39,732 bases of DNA from Dyella nitratireducens (GCF_014642835.1 NZ_BMJA01000003.1:629280-669011); one strand, 5' to 3'. Shown: positions 17,606 through 25,218, counted from the stretch's first letter. Numbers and translations are program-made. Notes: generated by a model not told the origin, from the sequence alone.

Positions 17606-17681
17606 CGTAGGTTGGGGTGCAAACCCCAACACCGGGATCTATAGGCGCATGGCGGTGTTGGGGTTTGCACCCCAACCTACG
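17606..17681. repeat. Perfect 29-bp inverted repeat (CGTAGGTTGGGGTGC family)
   Basis: The arms 17606-17634 and 17653-17681 pair at every position around an 18-base loop. Each arm is also self-complementary (GTTGGGGT/ACCCCAAC). The right end supplies the TAG stop of the serine hydrolase gene on the minus strand (17677-17679). A decayed copy ends the OMF gene at 155. Confidence 0.85.
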
Positions 17682-18831
17682 GCTCACGCCTATGAATTGC
17701 CTCGCCCATGGCTTTCAACGCACCCTCGGTGCCTTCGCAAGTATCGTTGGCCAGCAGCACGAAACCTTCATGCTGCTTGGGATAAAGCACCACCTGGCTG
17801 GACATGCCGAAGCTACCGCCGCCATGCCAGATGACGGGCTGGCCGTGGTCGCTGCCAAGATTCCAGGCCATGGCTTCGCCATCGTTGGCATCACCGGTCA
17901 AGACTTGATGCGATAAGCGGACAACGGCATCGCCATCATCCAGTTGCCAGCGGACATATTTCGCCATGTCGCTGGTGGAGGCATACAACCCCCATGCAGC
18001 ACCTGCATTGGGCAGATGGTACGGCGCGATGTTGCCATGGCGATCATAGCCGTTGACGAGACGCGCCTGCCCGCTGCCGTGCAGTGTGAAGCCGGTCGAG
18101 GACATACCCAGCGGCTGCGTGATGTATTCACGCAGCAACTCGTCGATCGGCTTGCCATAAACCTTTTCCAGGCCCAACCCGATCACCAGAAAACCTGCAT
18201 TGGAATAGACGAACGTTTCACCGGGAACATTGCGCAACGCTGTGTTGTGCAAGGCCGCCAGAAACTGCTCGCGACCGAAACCCTTGTTCAGCGCGAACAT
18301 GCGCGCGGTGAAATCAGGCGCGTCCTTGTGCGCAAAGATGGCATCCGTATCGGGAATGTCACGCGGCATGCCGGCGTGGTGGGTGACGAGTGTGCGCAAG
18401 GTGATCGGCTGGCCGTTCCAGGCAAGATTACTGTAATCGCCCGGCAGGTCTTTGCGAAAATCACCGTCCAGGCTCATGCGACCATCGACAACCGCTCGCG
18501 CCGCCAACGCCGCGGTAAACGTTTTGGTGACGGATGCCAGCTCGTAGATGCTCTGTGGCGTCGGCAGCTCGGCTTTGCTGCGCGAGGTGCTGCCGTAGTC
18601 GTAGAAGTAGGTGTGGCCTGCTTCCACCACCGCGATGGAAACGCCAACGTGGCAGCGATTGCGAAAGTAGTCGTTGGCGGCCTTGTCGACAGCGATATCC
18701 AGGGCCGAGCGATGCGGATTATCACTGGATGTTCCTGGCATCGCAGCGCCTATCGAACTGACGGCGCTCAAACAAAGCCATACCAGGATGCAACCCAATC
18801 GCCGTACATGCCGAGCAATCCGTCGTTGCAT
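17677..18831 (-). CDS. Secreted beta-lactamase-fold serine hydrolase
   Basis: This exported serine hydrolase of 384 residues belongs to the Beta-lactamase (class C/PBP4*-like) family. It has an Arg-rich N-terminus and signal peptide (LGCILVWLCLSAVSSIGAA). The active-site SVTK (Ser100, ASVTKTFTA), YSN (FVYSNAGF) and HGGG (VIWHGGGSFG) are present in order. It is a paralogue in fold, not a close copy, of the gene at 12316. Its start at 18831 has GAAGGAATAGGG upstream. On the same strand, 71 bases upstream, ends a 28-codon gene driven by a sigma-54-like promoter, so the two could be co-transcribed. The stop codon lies in the 17606-17681 repeat. The physiological substrate is unknown. Confidence 0.87.
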   Translation of the reverse strand: MQRRIARHVRRLGCILVWLCLSAVSSIGAAMPGTSSDNPHRSALDIAVDKAANDYFRNRCHVGVSIAVVEAGHTYFYDYGSTSRSKAELPTPQSIYELASVTKTFTAALAARAVVDGRMSLDGDFRKDLPGDYSNLAWNGQPITLRTLVTHHAGMPRDIPDTDAIFAHKDAPDFTARMFALNKGFGREQFLAALHNTALRNVPGETFVYSNAGFLVIGLGLEKVYGKPIDELLREYITQPLGMSSTGFTLHGSGQARLVNGYDRHGNIAPYHLPNAGAAWGLYASTSDMAKYVRWQLDDGDAVVRLSHQVLTGDANDGEAMAWNLGSDHGQPVIWHGGGSFGMSSQVVLYPKQHEGFVLLANDTCEGTEGALKAMGEAIHRREP

Positions 18832-18902
18832 CCCTATTCCTTCAAAAAAATATGACTATGGCTGTCGATCAAGGCAGGCAGCGAATCAAGGTCAACGATG
18901 AC

Positions 18903-18989
18903 TCATGCCAGCATGGCAGCCAGCGTCGACACGCAGATCGCAACACATGCGGCGAAGAAACTGTTGAGCATCAGGGTTTCGAGTTTCAT
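18903..18989 (-). CDS. Putative 28-residue membrane peptide, copy A
   Basis: This is a short gene, unrecognised by family. It begins MKLETLMLNSFFAA and ends STLAAMLA, with a single hydrophobic stretch (about residues 8-28) that could span the membrane. GGAGAA lies 7-12 bases upstream of the ATG. A second copy at 27255-27341 encodes the same peptide with two changes (Leu3Phe, Ala28Val). The six codon differences besides the stop include four synonymous ones (AGT/AGC, GCA/GCC, TCG/TCC, CTG/TTG), which argues for selection on the protein. A sigma-54 consensus promoter 46 bases upstream and palindromic sites further up are conserved in both copies. Possible roles include a regulatory or toxic membrane peptide, or an exported signal; nothing in the sequence decides. 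Confidence 0.7.
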   Translation of the reverse strand: MKLETLMLNSFFAACVAICVSTLAAMLA

Positions 18990-19034
18990 GGCGGTTCTCC
19001 ATTTCATGAGTGATTGAAGCTTTCGAGCTTGGTA

Positions 19035-19052
19035 TTGCAAAGCCGATGCCAA
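19035..19052 (-). promoter_or_regulatory. Sigma-54 (-24/-12) promoter of peptide gene A
   Basis: On the minus strand TTGGCATCGGCTTTGCAA matches the RpoN consensus TGGCAC-N5-TTGC with GG at -24 and GC at -12 in exact register. The expected start point near 19025 leaves a leader of about 36 bases before the ATG at 18989. The 18 bases are identical in copy B although the flanks have diverged. Confidence 0.78.
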
Positions 19053-19117
19053 CTGCGCCAATGCCTCGAAACCCGCATAACGGCGCCATTTGCGAGAGGT
19101 GACGAGATTTATCCGAG

Positions 19118-19164
19118 CTGTCCGCGGACAGTTGTCCACGCTGTCCGGACGGCGCACGGACAAC
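19118..19164. promoter_or_regulatory. Palindromic enhancer-like cluster upstream of sigma-54 promoter A
   Basis: CTGTCCGCGGACAG (19118-19131) is a perfect 14-bp palindrome. It is followed by GTTGTCC (19131-19137), GTCCGGAC (19143-19150) and CGGACAAC (19157-19164), the outer pair forming an inverted repeat around the inner one. The cluster lies about 90-140 bases upstream of the expected transcription start, the usual place for a bacterial enhancer-binding protein. The binding protein is not in the window. Confidence 0.7.
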
Positions 19165-19277
19165 GCTGTTCTTTTCCGGTGCCAAGCATTACGCGCATAC
19201 TGGAAGCGCTTCATCCGCCCGAAGCGATCAGGGGCCTCAACTCACCATGCCGGGCAACAGCCCTAAGCGAGGTTCTC

Positions 19278-20051
19278 ATGAACGCCATCACACCCTGGCT
19301 AGCCTTGTCGTTCACGCTGTTATGTGCCACCGGAATTCGGGCGGCGGATACGAGTAGCTCAACCATCGTGCGCGATTACACCGATATCGTTGCACCTGCC
19401 GATCAGCAAGCGTATGAAACCGGCATTAAAAACTTTAATGAATGCCTGCATCAACACGGCTTCAAGTACACATGGAAAGCGTGGATACACGAGACGGGAA
19501 ATACCTACGCTTATTCGTATGTCTCTGATCCGCTTTCATGGGAAAGCTTTGATGCGATGAACACGGCAGGCAAGGCCTGCGACCAGGCTCTCAGGACGGC
19601 CGTCAATCCGCATTTGAAAAGCGAGACCAGCGCGTTCTTCGAAATAAAGCCGGAATTAAGTCATATGCCTAAAGGCATGGCGCCGACGTCAGCCTTTATT
19701 GAAGTGAGATTTTTCAAACTCAAGCCCGGCCACGAAGCCGTGGAAGCTTTCAGAGATGCCGTCAAAAAAATTGCCGCGGCTGCCGAGAAGTCCAATTGGA
19801 CTGTCAACTACATGTTCGGGGAAGTTCGGGAAGGTGGTGAGGACGCGCCCGATTTCATTCTGGTCATACCTGCCAAAAGTTGGGCGGATGTCGGCAAAGA
19901 TCCCGACCCCTCCGTGTGGAAGATGGTCGAGAACGTCTACGGCAAGGACGATGCGCAAGCGATCCGTAAATCCGTCAACGACACTGTCCAGAATGAGTCG
20001 GAACACGTAGATAGTTACAGCGCCGAATTGACGTACACGGCTGCCCATTAA
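19278..20051 (+). CDS. Secreted protein of unknown function
   Basis: I do not recognise this 257-residue protein. It has a signal peptide (MNAITPWLALSFTLLCATGIRAADT) and no other membrane segment, so it is likely periplasmic or secreted. Two regions, around HGFKYTWKAWIHETGNTYAY and EVRFFKLKPGHEAVEAFRDA...NYMFGEVREGGEDAPDFILV, look like paired alpha+beta halves of a ferredoxin-like/dimeric barrel fold. That is an impression from strand-helix periodicity, not a family match. AGGTTCTC precedes the ATG. It is transcribed away from the sigma-54 peptide gene and ends at a clear intrinsic terminator, so it is probably monocistronic. Confidence 0.8.
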   Translation: MNAITPWLALSFTLLCATGIRAADTSSSTIVRDYTDIVAPADQQAYETGIKNFNECLHQHGFKYTWKAWIHETGNTYAYSYVSDPLSWESFDAMNTAGKACDQALRTAVNPHLKSETSAFFEIKPELSHMPKGMAPTSAFIEVRFFKLKPGHEAVEAFRDAVKKIAAAAEKSNWTVNYMFGEVREGGEDAPDFILVIPAKSWADVGKDPDPSVWKMVENVYGKDDAQAIRKSVNDTVQNESEHVDSYSAELTYTAAH

Positions 20052-20073
20052 TGATCAGCAACCTTTGACTTTA

Positions 20074-20100
20074 GCGGCCCGCCATGCGGGCCGTTTTTTT
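20074..20100 (+). terminator. Rho-independent terminator
   Basis: CGGCCCGC-CAT-GCGGGCCG is an 8-bp perfect stem with a 3-base loop, followed directly by seven Ts. It lies 23 bases after the stop of the secreted protein gene. Confidence 0.92.
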
Positions 20101-20145
20101 GGATATGACATAAACCATTATTTCCCTGAAACAGGGTGGATGAGG

Positions 20146-20784
20146 CTAGCAAGCGTTAACCGCTAATTGCGCAGCGAAAGCCCGTTTGTAGGCAGGCCGC
20201 GCTTCACCGCGGGCAACATAAGCAGCCAGGTTGGGAAATTCGTCGAGAATGCCCGATGGCCGCACCCTGAGCAGCACCGACACCATCATCAGGTCGCCCG
20301 CACTGAACGCGCCATCGAGCCAATCAGCATCGCCCAGACGAACAGAAAGTTGGCCGAGCCGATGGCGGATGCGATCCGCAACCAACGGCAGGCGCTCCTT
20401 GCTCCAAGGCTTGTCGCCCTCCACAAACCTGACGATGACGAGTTCAAGAATCGGCGGCTCCACCGAGTTGAGCGCGGCAAACATCCATGTGATCGCACGC
20501 GCCCGGGCGTTGGCATCGTCCGGCAGCAAACCCGCATGGTGCGAGGCGATATGGAAAATGATCGCGCCTGACTCGAACAGCACAAGATCGCCTTCCTCGT
20601 AGGTTGGAATCTGGCCGAAAGGATGAAGGCGCAGATGTTCGGGCTCCTTCATCGCCTGGTGTGGAACAAGACGGACCTCGTAGGGTTGGCCTGCTTCTTC
20701 AAGCGCCCAGCGAACACGCGTATCCCGCGCCAAGCCCTTGCCGCCATCGGGCGACCGTTCAAAGGCGGTAATGGTGATGGTCAT
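20146..20784 (-). CDS. Glutathione S-transferase family protein
   Basis: This 212-residue cytosolic GST has an N-terminal thioredoxin-like domain (TAFERSPDGGKGLARDTRVRWA, LHPFGQIPTYEEGDLVLFES with the cis-Pro before TYEEG and the ES glutathione-binding pair). A C-terminal all-helical domain follows. GAGGAG stands upstream of the ATG at 20784. It lies 27 bases downstream of a YciI-type gene on the same strand and probably shares its transcript. It is one of three GST genes in the window (others at 27711 and 30959). The substrate is not predictable from the sequence. Confidence 0.9.
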   Translation of the reverse strand: MTITITAFERSPDGGKGLARDTRVRWALEEAGQPYEVRLVPHQAMKEPEHLRLHPFGQIPTYEEGDLVLFESGAIIFHIASHHAGLLPDDANARARAITWMFAALNSVEPPILELVIVRFVEGDKPWSKERLPLVADRIRHRLGQLSVRLGDADWLDGAFSAGDLMMVSVLLRVRPSGILDEFPNLAAYVARGEARPAYKRAFAAQLAVNAC

Positions 20785-20811
20785 GGCAAGGCTCCTCTCC
20801 GCGTCGGCGAC

Positions 20812-21180
20812 TTATTGGCCATCAGGCATTTCAGCAAATGGCCGAATCTCGATCTCACTTGGTCCCGGCATGGGATTGGGGCAGCGCTTCACCCAAGCGA
20901 CCGCCTCGGCCATGTCCTTGACCTCCCAGATCCAGAAACCGGCGACCAGCTCGCGGGTCTCGGCGAATGGCCCATCCGTCACCGTGCGGCCAGCTCCATC
21001 AAACGCGACACGCTTGGCTTGCGAGGTAGGCTTGAGGCCCTCGGCCACAACAAGAACGCCGGCATCGCGCAGTTCATCGTTGAATTGACCCATCGCCTTC
21101 AACATCCCGGCCATCCACTCCGGCGAGGCAGTTCCTGTTTCGCTTTCTTCCGTCGCCTTTACCAATACGAGCGCACGCAT
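20812..21180 (-). CDS. YciI/YCII-related small protein
   Basis: This 122-residue protein begins MRALVLVKATEESETG and contains WMAGMLKAMGQFNDELRDAGVLV, FDGAGRTVTDGPFAETRELV and FWIWEVKDMAEAVAWVKRCP. That is the layout of the YCII-related (DGPF) family, a ferredoxin-like fold. The DGPF motif is present in TDGPFAETRE. These genes often accompany an ECF sigma factor, but none is seen here. The ATG at 21180 has AAGGAG upstream; the open frame extends farther up without a start-like context. It is the first gene of a pair with the GST. Function in the family is poorly defined. Confidence 0.88.
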   Translation of the reverse strand: MRALVLVKATEESETGTASPEWMAGMLKAMGQFNDELRDAGVLVVAEGLKPTSQAKRVAFDGAGRTVTDGPFAETRELVAGFWIWEVKDMAEAVAWVKRCPNPMPGPSEIEIRPFAEMPDGQ

Positions 21181-21331
21181 CGTTTGTCTCCTTGTTTGAG
21201 TCGGCCTTGTCGATCTGTCATCAGAGCGACGAACGGGGTTTTCGGAAATCGACACGGTCCTGTAAATTTTTTGATTGGGGAGGGGTGGGAATAACTGCTT
21301 GCAAGTCAGGAGTTGCGACGACGCGAAGGTC

Positions 21332-21554
21332 CACTGCTGCCCGGGGGAAATTCGCTGCGCTCTAGACAGGCATCTGCCACTCAACCGAAGCCTCTATGTT
21401 TGCCAGCCCATTCAACGCTAGCGATTCGTCGCCCCGGCGAACGCCGGGGCCCAGTGTCTTTGACGATCTGCAAGTCGCTGGGTCCCGGCTTTCGCCGGGA
21501 CGACGAACATTCAAGTAGTCGGCAAGCCAGGCAAAATTTCCCCGGACAGCAGTG
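21332..21554. repeat. Composite repeat: inverted flanking motifs around a REP palindrome
   Basis: CCACTGCTGCCCGGGGGAAA at the left and TTTCCCCGGACAGCAGTG at the right are inverted copies of one motif. Between them lies the GTCGCCCCGGCG/CGCCGGGACGAC palindrome (21428-21504), also seen at 11011-11086. This accounts for most of the gene-free stretch 21181-21657. The rest (21181-21331) has an AT-richer run and no coding or RNA signal that I can support. Confidence 0.75.
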
Positions 21555-21657
21555 TGCTTTCGCGGGAACGACGACTCGCTTCAAACTGGCCTTCGTGCCC
21601 GATTTTCAGTGTGTCCACTTCGCGTTGCGAAAACGGACATCGAAGGGATATCGCCTT

Positions 21658-21948
21658 TTACCCCTCGTCCCGCACATCCTCGTCATCCCATTCGTAAAAG
21701 GGCGGCTCATAGATAAGAGGATCAACCTTGTAAGGGCCACCAAGACCCTCCGGTTTGAGCTCGGGAAATCGCGCCCAAATGAGCTCCCCCAGATCGAAGA
21801 CAGCATTCATGGCCTTGCCGACAGGCCGGCGATACTGATGCCAATGCGCTTCATCGTCTTTGTCTCTCACAAAGGCAGCGGATTGATTCAACAAGCCTGC
21901 GATTTGCAAGAACAAAACATTCAGCCGATCCGCGTCGTCTCTGTTCAT
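21658..21948 (-). CDS. Small acidic conserved-looking hypothetical protein
   Basis: I do not recognise this 96-residue acidic protein with certainty. It has helices around MNRDDADRLNVLFLQIAGLL and RRPVGKAMNAVFDLGELIWA, then a Pro/Gly/acid-rich tail (LKPEGLGGPYKVDPLIYEPP). The RRPVGKAM...LKPEGLGGPY pattern resembles small conserved proteins found beside toxin or antitoxin genes, but that is only an impression. I chose the ATG at 21948 because AAAGGAAA precedes it. It has no signal peptide or membrane segment. It stands alone between repeat-filled gaps. Confidence 0.65.
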   Translation of the reverse strand: MNRDDADRLNVLFLQIAGLLNQSAAFVRDKDDEAHWHQYRRPVGKAMNAVFDLGELIWARFPELKPEGLGGPYKVDPLIYEPPFYEWDDEDVRDEG

Positions 21949-22020
21949 GAAATTTCCTTTGCGCGTTGCTGCGGCCGGATGTTGCCGCAAGGCATATATC
22001 CTGGAGACATTTGATTACAC

Positions 22021-22128
22021 GCTAAAGCACAGGCAACCCCACCCCAGCCCTCCCCTACTGTCGCAGGGGAGGGAGCGCATCACGGTAAACGTTGGTATGC
22101 GCGCTTAAGTAAGTGCCATTCGAATCTG
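22021..22128. repeat. Second copy of the CCCTCCCC repeat (right half of the 6142 element)
   Basis: GCTAAAGCACAGGCAACCCC and the hairpin CCCTCCCC...GGGGAGGG (22048-22073), then GAGCGCAT and GTGCCATTCGAAT, match 6250-6345 almost base for base. The left half of the element is missing here. AAGTAAGTGCCATTCG also occurs at 11130. Confidence 0.8.
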
Positions 22129-22146
22129 CGCCTATTTGGATTCAGC

Positions 22147-23907
22147 TTATGGCCCCGCAGTGGTCAAGCCATATTTGCTGGCACGTGCCTCGATGTCCGG
22201 ATTGATCGCGCGTGCGGCAACTAGATCGGCATTACCCGCGGCCGTTTGACCGCTGCGGATTTTCGCCAAGCCGAGACCATAGCGCGACCAGGCAGAACGC
22301 GGGTTTTGCGCGACCGCCTGTTCATAGGCTTTGATCGCTTCGGGATAATGTCCCAACCGCAATTCCACCATGCCGAGACTGTCGAGATAGGCGGGAATTT
22401 CACCATCGCGCTTGATCGCCTTGTGGCAGTCCTTCAAGGCGTCGTCGAGCATCTGATTGCTCAAGCCACGCGCCCAGCAACGCTCGTTGAGTGCGGAACC
22501 GAGCAAGGCGTCATCACTGTGCAGATGAATCCAGTCATCCAGCAAGGGGAGTGCCGCAGCAGGTTGCTCGAGTTGGATATCCAGGCTGGCAATCGAACGC
22601 GCCTGCCTTGATCCGGCAGGGGCCAGCGCGCTTGCCGCTTTCACGTCAGCGGCCGCACCGTCGGGGTCCTTGTGCCTGATGCGTAATTCGGCTCGCAGCA
22701 GCAAGACGTCAAGGTTCTTTGGATCCAGGCTCAGTGACTTGTCCAGATCGGCGAGTGCTGCATCGGGCTGCTTATCCCCTAGATTTGCTCTCGCACGGGC
22801 CGCGTAGTAATCGGCATGATCGGGTGCCATGCGGATGGCTTCGTCCAGATCGGCGACGGCTGCCTTGGGTTCACCGCGAGACAAGTGCGCTTCACCACGC
22901 AAGGCGTAATCGCTTGCAGTCTTGGGCGCACCGTCCGCGGCCGTGCCGGCATCGGTATTGTCGCCGTCGCCGGGCGCTGTGGCGAAGGCAAACACGCGTC
23001 CGCCGTTGTAGGTGAAATAAGCCTTCCCTTCGCTGTTGGCGATGAACATGTGATGGGCGAGGAGAAAATCCAGGCCGAGCAGCATGTCGGTTTCGTGGTC
23101 GCCCATGCTTCCATCAATGACCAGCACCTGGCTGTGATGGATGGTTTCCGTGCCGACCGAGAACGCATCGACCGGCACCGTCCACGTCTTGACCGACTTG
23201 CTGCCGATGCCGAAGCTGCGATGGTCGACTTTGACATCCGGCCCATTGAGATCGATCCCGGCTCGCTCTGCGGCGCTACGGGTTATCAACGTGGCAGGCG
23301 CCCCGGAATCGAGCATGGCACGCACATGCTTGCCATTGATCGTGACGCTGAGAAACGTGCGCCGATCGGTCTGGTTGTTGGACGGCTCGAGATCGGCGAC
23401 GTTGTAGTTGCCATCCTTAGACCAATACGCCAACGACATATCCTTGCAGTGTTCCACTTTGAACAGGGTCAATTTGCCGTGCGCAAAATCGATTTCCAGA
23501 TCGGCAAAATCGAGCAGGTTGGCCCCAAGCAAGCCATAGCCCATGTCGGTACCACCGACAATGAAATCAATTTTATGAAGCGTCGTATCGAGGACGCCGA
23601 ATTCCTGGACGTCCGCGAACTCGGCATTCGCACCACCGCCAATACCGTAGACGCGAAAATCAAAGGGCAAAGCCCGCAACCTGAGACCCAGCGCCGCCGC
23701 GTTGGCCTTCGACATGATGTTGAAGAATGCACCCGTGTCGAGGGCGAGGCGTGTGTCGCTACCGTTGATCTTCACCACGGTGGTGGCTCGTCCACCAATC
23801 AGGTCCACCGGCAACGTGCCGTATTTCCCCACGTGGCAACTGTCAGCCCAAGCATGGCTTGCGAGCGAAACGCCGATAGCCAGGCAGCAAAAACGCCATA
23901 GCCTCAT
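22147..23907 (-). CDS. Secreted retropepsin-like protease with TPR C-terminus
   Basis: This exported protein of 586 residues has a signal peptide (FCCLAIGVSLASHAWA). Two retropepsin-like aspartyl-protease domains follow in tandem: the first has RLALDTGAFFNIMS (about residue 56), the second has RAMLDSGAPATLITRSAAE (about 205), each with the D(T/S)G signature. A later GLDFLLAHHMFI resembles the closing strand of the second. About residues 325-586 are tetratricopeptide repeats (EAHLSRGEPKAAVADLDEAI, RANLGDKQPDAALADLDKSL). Two D(T/S)G lobes in one chain could form an intramolecular pepsin-like dimer, with TPRs for binding partners or substrates. It is flanked by repeats on both sides and is probably monocistronic. 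Confidence 0.87.
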   Translation of the reverse strand: MRLWRFCCLAIGVSLASHAWADSCHVGKYGTLPVDLIGGRATTVVKINGSDTRLALDTGAFFNIMSKANAAALGLRLRALPFDFRVYGIGGGANAEFADVQEFGVLDTTLHKIDFIVGGTDMGYGLLGANLLDFADLEIDFAHGKLTLFKVEHCKDMSLAYWSKDGNYNVADLEPSNNQTDRRTFLSVTINGKHVRAMLDSGAPATLITRSAAERAGIDLNGPDVKVDHRSFGIGSKSVKTWTVPVDAFSVGTETIHHSQVLVIDGSMGDHETDMLLGLDFLLAHHMFIANSEGKAYFTYNGGRVFAFATAPGDGDNTDAGTAADGAPKTASDYALRGEAHLSRGEPKAAVADLDEAIRMAPDHADYYAARARANLGDKQPDAALADLDKSLSLDPKNLDVLLLRAELRIRHKDPDGAAADVKAASALAPAGSRQARSIASLDIQLEQPAAALPLLDDWIHLHSDDALLGSALNERCWARGLSNQMLDDALKDCHKAIKRDGEIPAYLDSLGMVELRLGHYPEAIKAYEQAVAQNPRSAWSRYGLGLAKIRSGQTAAGNADLVAARAINPDIEARASKYGLTTAGP

Positions 23908-24064
23908 GACTGGCTACCTCCGTGTGTGATTTGGCTGCCGAATGCAAATCTAGCGGCGGGCGCCGCACACGCCACTGTCCTTAAAGCATATCCCTGCATG
24001 AGTCCCCCCGGATTGTTCCATGGTGTGAAATCGCAACCATCAAGGCCGTCATTCCCGCGAAAGC

Positions 24065-24168
24065 GCACTGCTATCCGGGAAAGTTTCGTAACACCTCACC
24101 GTCATTCCGGCGAAGGCCGGAATCCATGCTTCGTACTGGCGATGGATTCCGGCCTTCGCCGGAATGAC
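24065..24168. repeat. REP palindrome with adjacent CACTGCT motif
   Basis: GCACTGCTATCCGGGAAAG (24065 onward) precedes a clean REP pair at 24101-24168: GTCATTCCGGCGAAGGCCGG at the left and CCGGCCTTCGCCGGAATGAC at the right. It sits between the retropepsin promoter region and the 3' end of the LysR gene. Confidence 0.85.
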
Positions 24169-24190
24169 GATCACGCGCACATCCCGACTT

Positions 24191-25099
24191 TTAAACCATC
24201 TCCCCAAACTTGGCCTTATACAAATCACCCAGCCAATCAATAAACACCCGCACGCGCCGCGATAGCTGCCGACGATACGGATAAAGCGCCGTAAGGGGCA
24301 AGTCCGGGCTGCGCCATTCGCCCAATACTTCCACCAGCCGCCCATCTTGCAACGCATCGTCGATGTGAAAGCGCGGCAACTGGATCAACCCACAACCGCG
24401 CAGTGCGCTAACGACGTAATTTTCTGCGTCGTTGACCGCAATCCATCCACCAAGACCAAATGCGCACAACTTGTCGTCAACGATCAGCTCAAGCGTGTTG
24501 TCGATGCCGGTGCTGCTGGAGAAGAACTTCACCGCCTGATGATCAGCCAGCTCGCCGGGATGTTGTGGCGTGCCGAAGAAGGCCAGGTATTCCGGGCTCG
24601 CGCAGATCACTTGCGGCATCTTCGCCAGTGGGCGGGCGACCAGGGTCGAGTCGCGCGGGACGCCGGCTCGAATAACGCAATCGACACCTTCGCGCAGCAA
24701 ATCGACCAGGCGGTCGCCACTGCTGATCACCAGATCAATGTTGGGGTAGCGGCTGCGAAACTCGTCGATCCTGGGCAGCACGATATGCGTGGCATGCGTG
24801 GTGGCCATATCCACGCGCAGCGTGCCGCGCGGATTGGAGGCGATGTTTTTCAGCGACGATTCGGCATCTTCCAGATCGCTAAGAATAAGCACGCAACGCT
24901 CGTAGAACGCCTGCCCGTCCAACGTGGGGCGCACCTGGCGCGTAGTGCGTTCAAGCAGCCGAACCCCGAGCCGCGCTTCCAGCTGCTGGATGGCGTAGGT
25001 CGCCGTGGGGCGCGGCATATCCAGCATGTCGGCTGCCCGGGTAAAGCTCCCGGTTTCCACGATGCGGGTGAACAACTGGAGGGTTTCGAGTCGATCCAT
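24191..25099 (-). CDS. LysR-family transcriptional regulator
   Basis: This 302-residue regulator has an N-terminal winged HTH (LETLQLFTRIVETGSFTRAA, PRPTATYAIQQLEARLGVRL) and a periplasmic-binding-protein-like effector domain. It resembles the group controlling NAD(P)H-dependent short-chain dehydrogenase or quinone-related genes. The ATG at 25099 begins the canonical MDRLETLQLF start. It is divergent from an SDR-SDR-DUF3861 operon (start 25219), and the 119-base AT-rich interval should hold its binding site. Regulation of that operon is inferred from position, as is usual for LysR members. The effector is unknown. Confidence 0.93.
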   Translation of the reverse strand: MDRLETLQLFTRIVETGSFTRAADMLDMPRPTATYAIQQLEARLGVRLLERTTRQVRPTLDGQAFYERCVLILSDLEDAESSLKNIASNPRGTLRVDMATTHATHIVLPRIDEFRSRYPNIDLVISSGDRLVDLLREGVDCVIRAGVPRDSTLVARPLAKMPQVICASPEYLAFFGTPQHPGELADHQAVKFFSSSTGIDNTLELIVDDKLCAFGLGGWIAVNDAENYVVSALRGCGLIQLPRFHIDDALQDGRLVEVLGEWRSPDLPLTALYPYRRQLSRRVRVFIDWLGDLYKAKFGEMV

Positions 25100-25218
25100 G
25101 CGCCTATTGTTAATTTATATTGAATTACGGTGTCATATTTAATGCATTTATCCATGTCAGGCAAATGATCAGACTCGCTCCCCAAGGGCACTCCCGCCCT
25201 TTCACCCAGGAGCGATCC
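25100..25218. promoter_or_regulatory. Divergent LysR / SDR-operon promoter region
   Basis: This is the only strongly AT-rich stretch in this part of the window (TTAATTTATATTGAATTA at 25110-25127, then ATATTTAATGCATTTAT). It lies between the divergent starts. An imperfect TAATT/AATTA dyad here is the best candidate LysR site. AGGAG at 25208-25212 is the SDR ribosome-binding site. Confidence 0.5.

Noticed and set aside
12316-18831. Calling the serine hydrolases true beta-lactamases because of the nearby blaI
   Set aside because: The SxxK/YxN/HGG motifs are shared by esterases and peptidases of this fold, and no beta-lactamase-specific features were identified.
18990-19214. An N-terminally extended form of peptide A that stays open into the palindromes (RKWRRYAGFEALAQLASALQ...), also open in copy B
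   Set aside because: Comparing the two copies, changes in this stretch are mostly non-synonymous, and the sigma-54 promoter lies within it. It is leader and control DNA, not coding.
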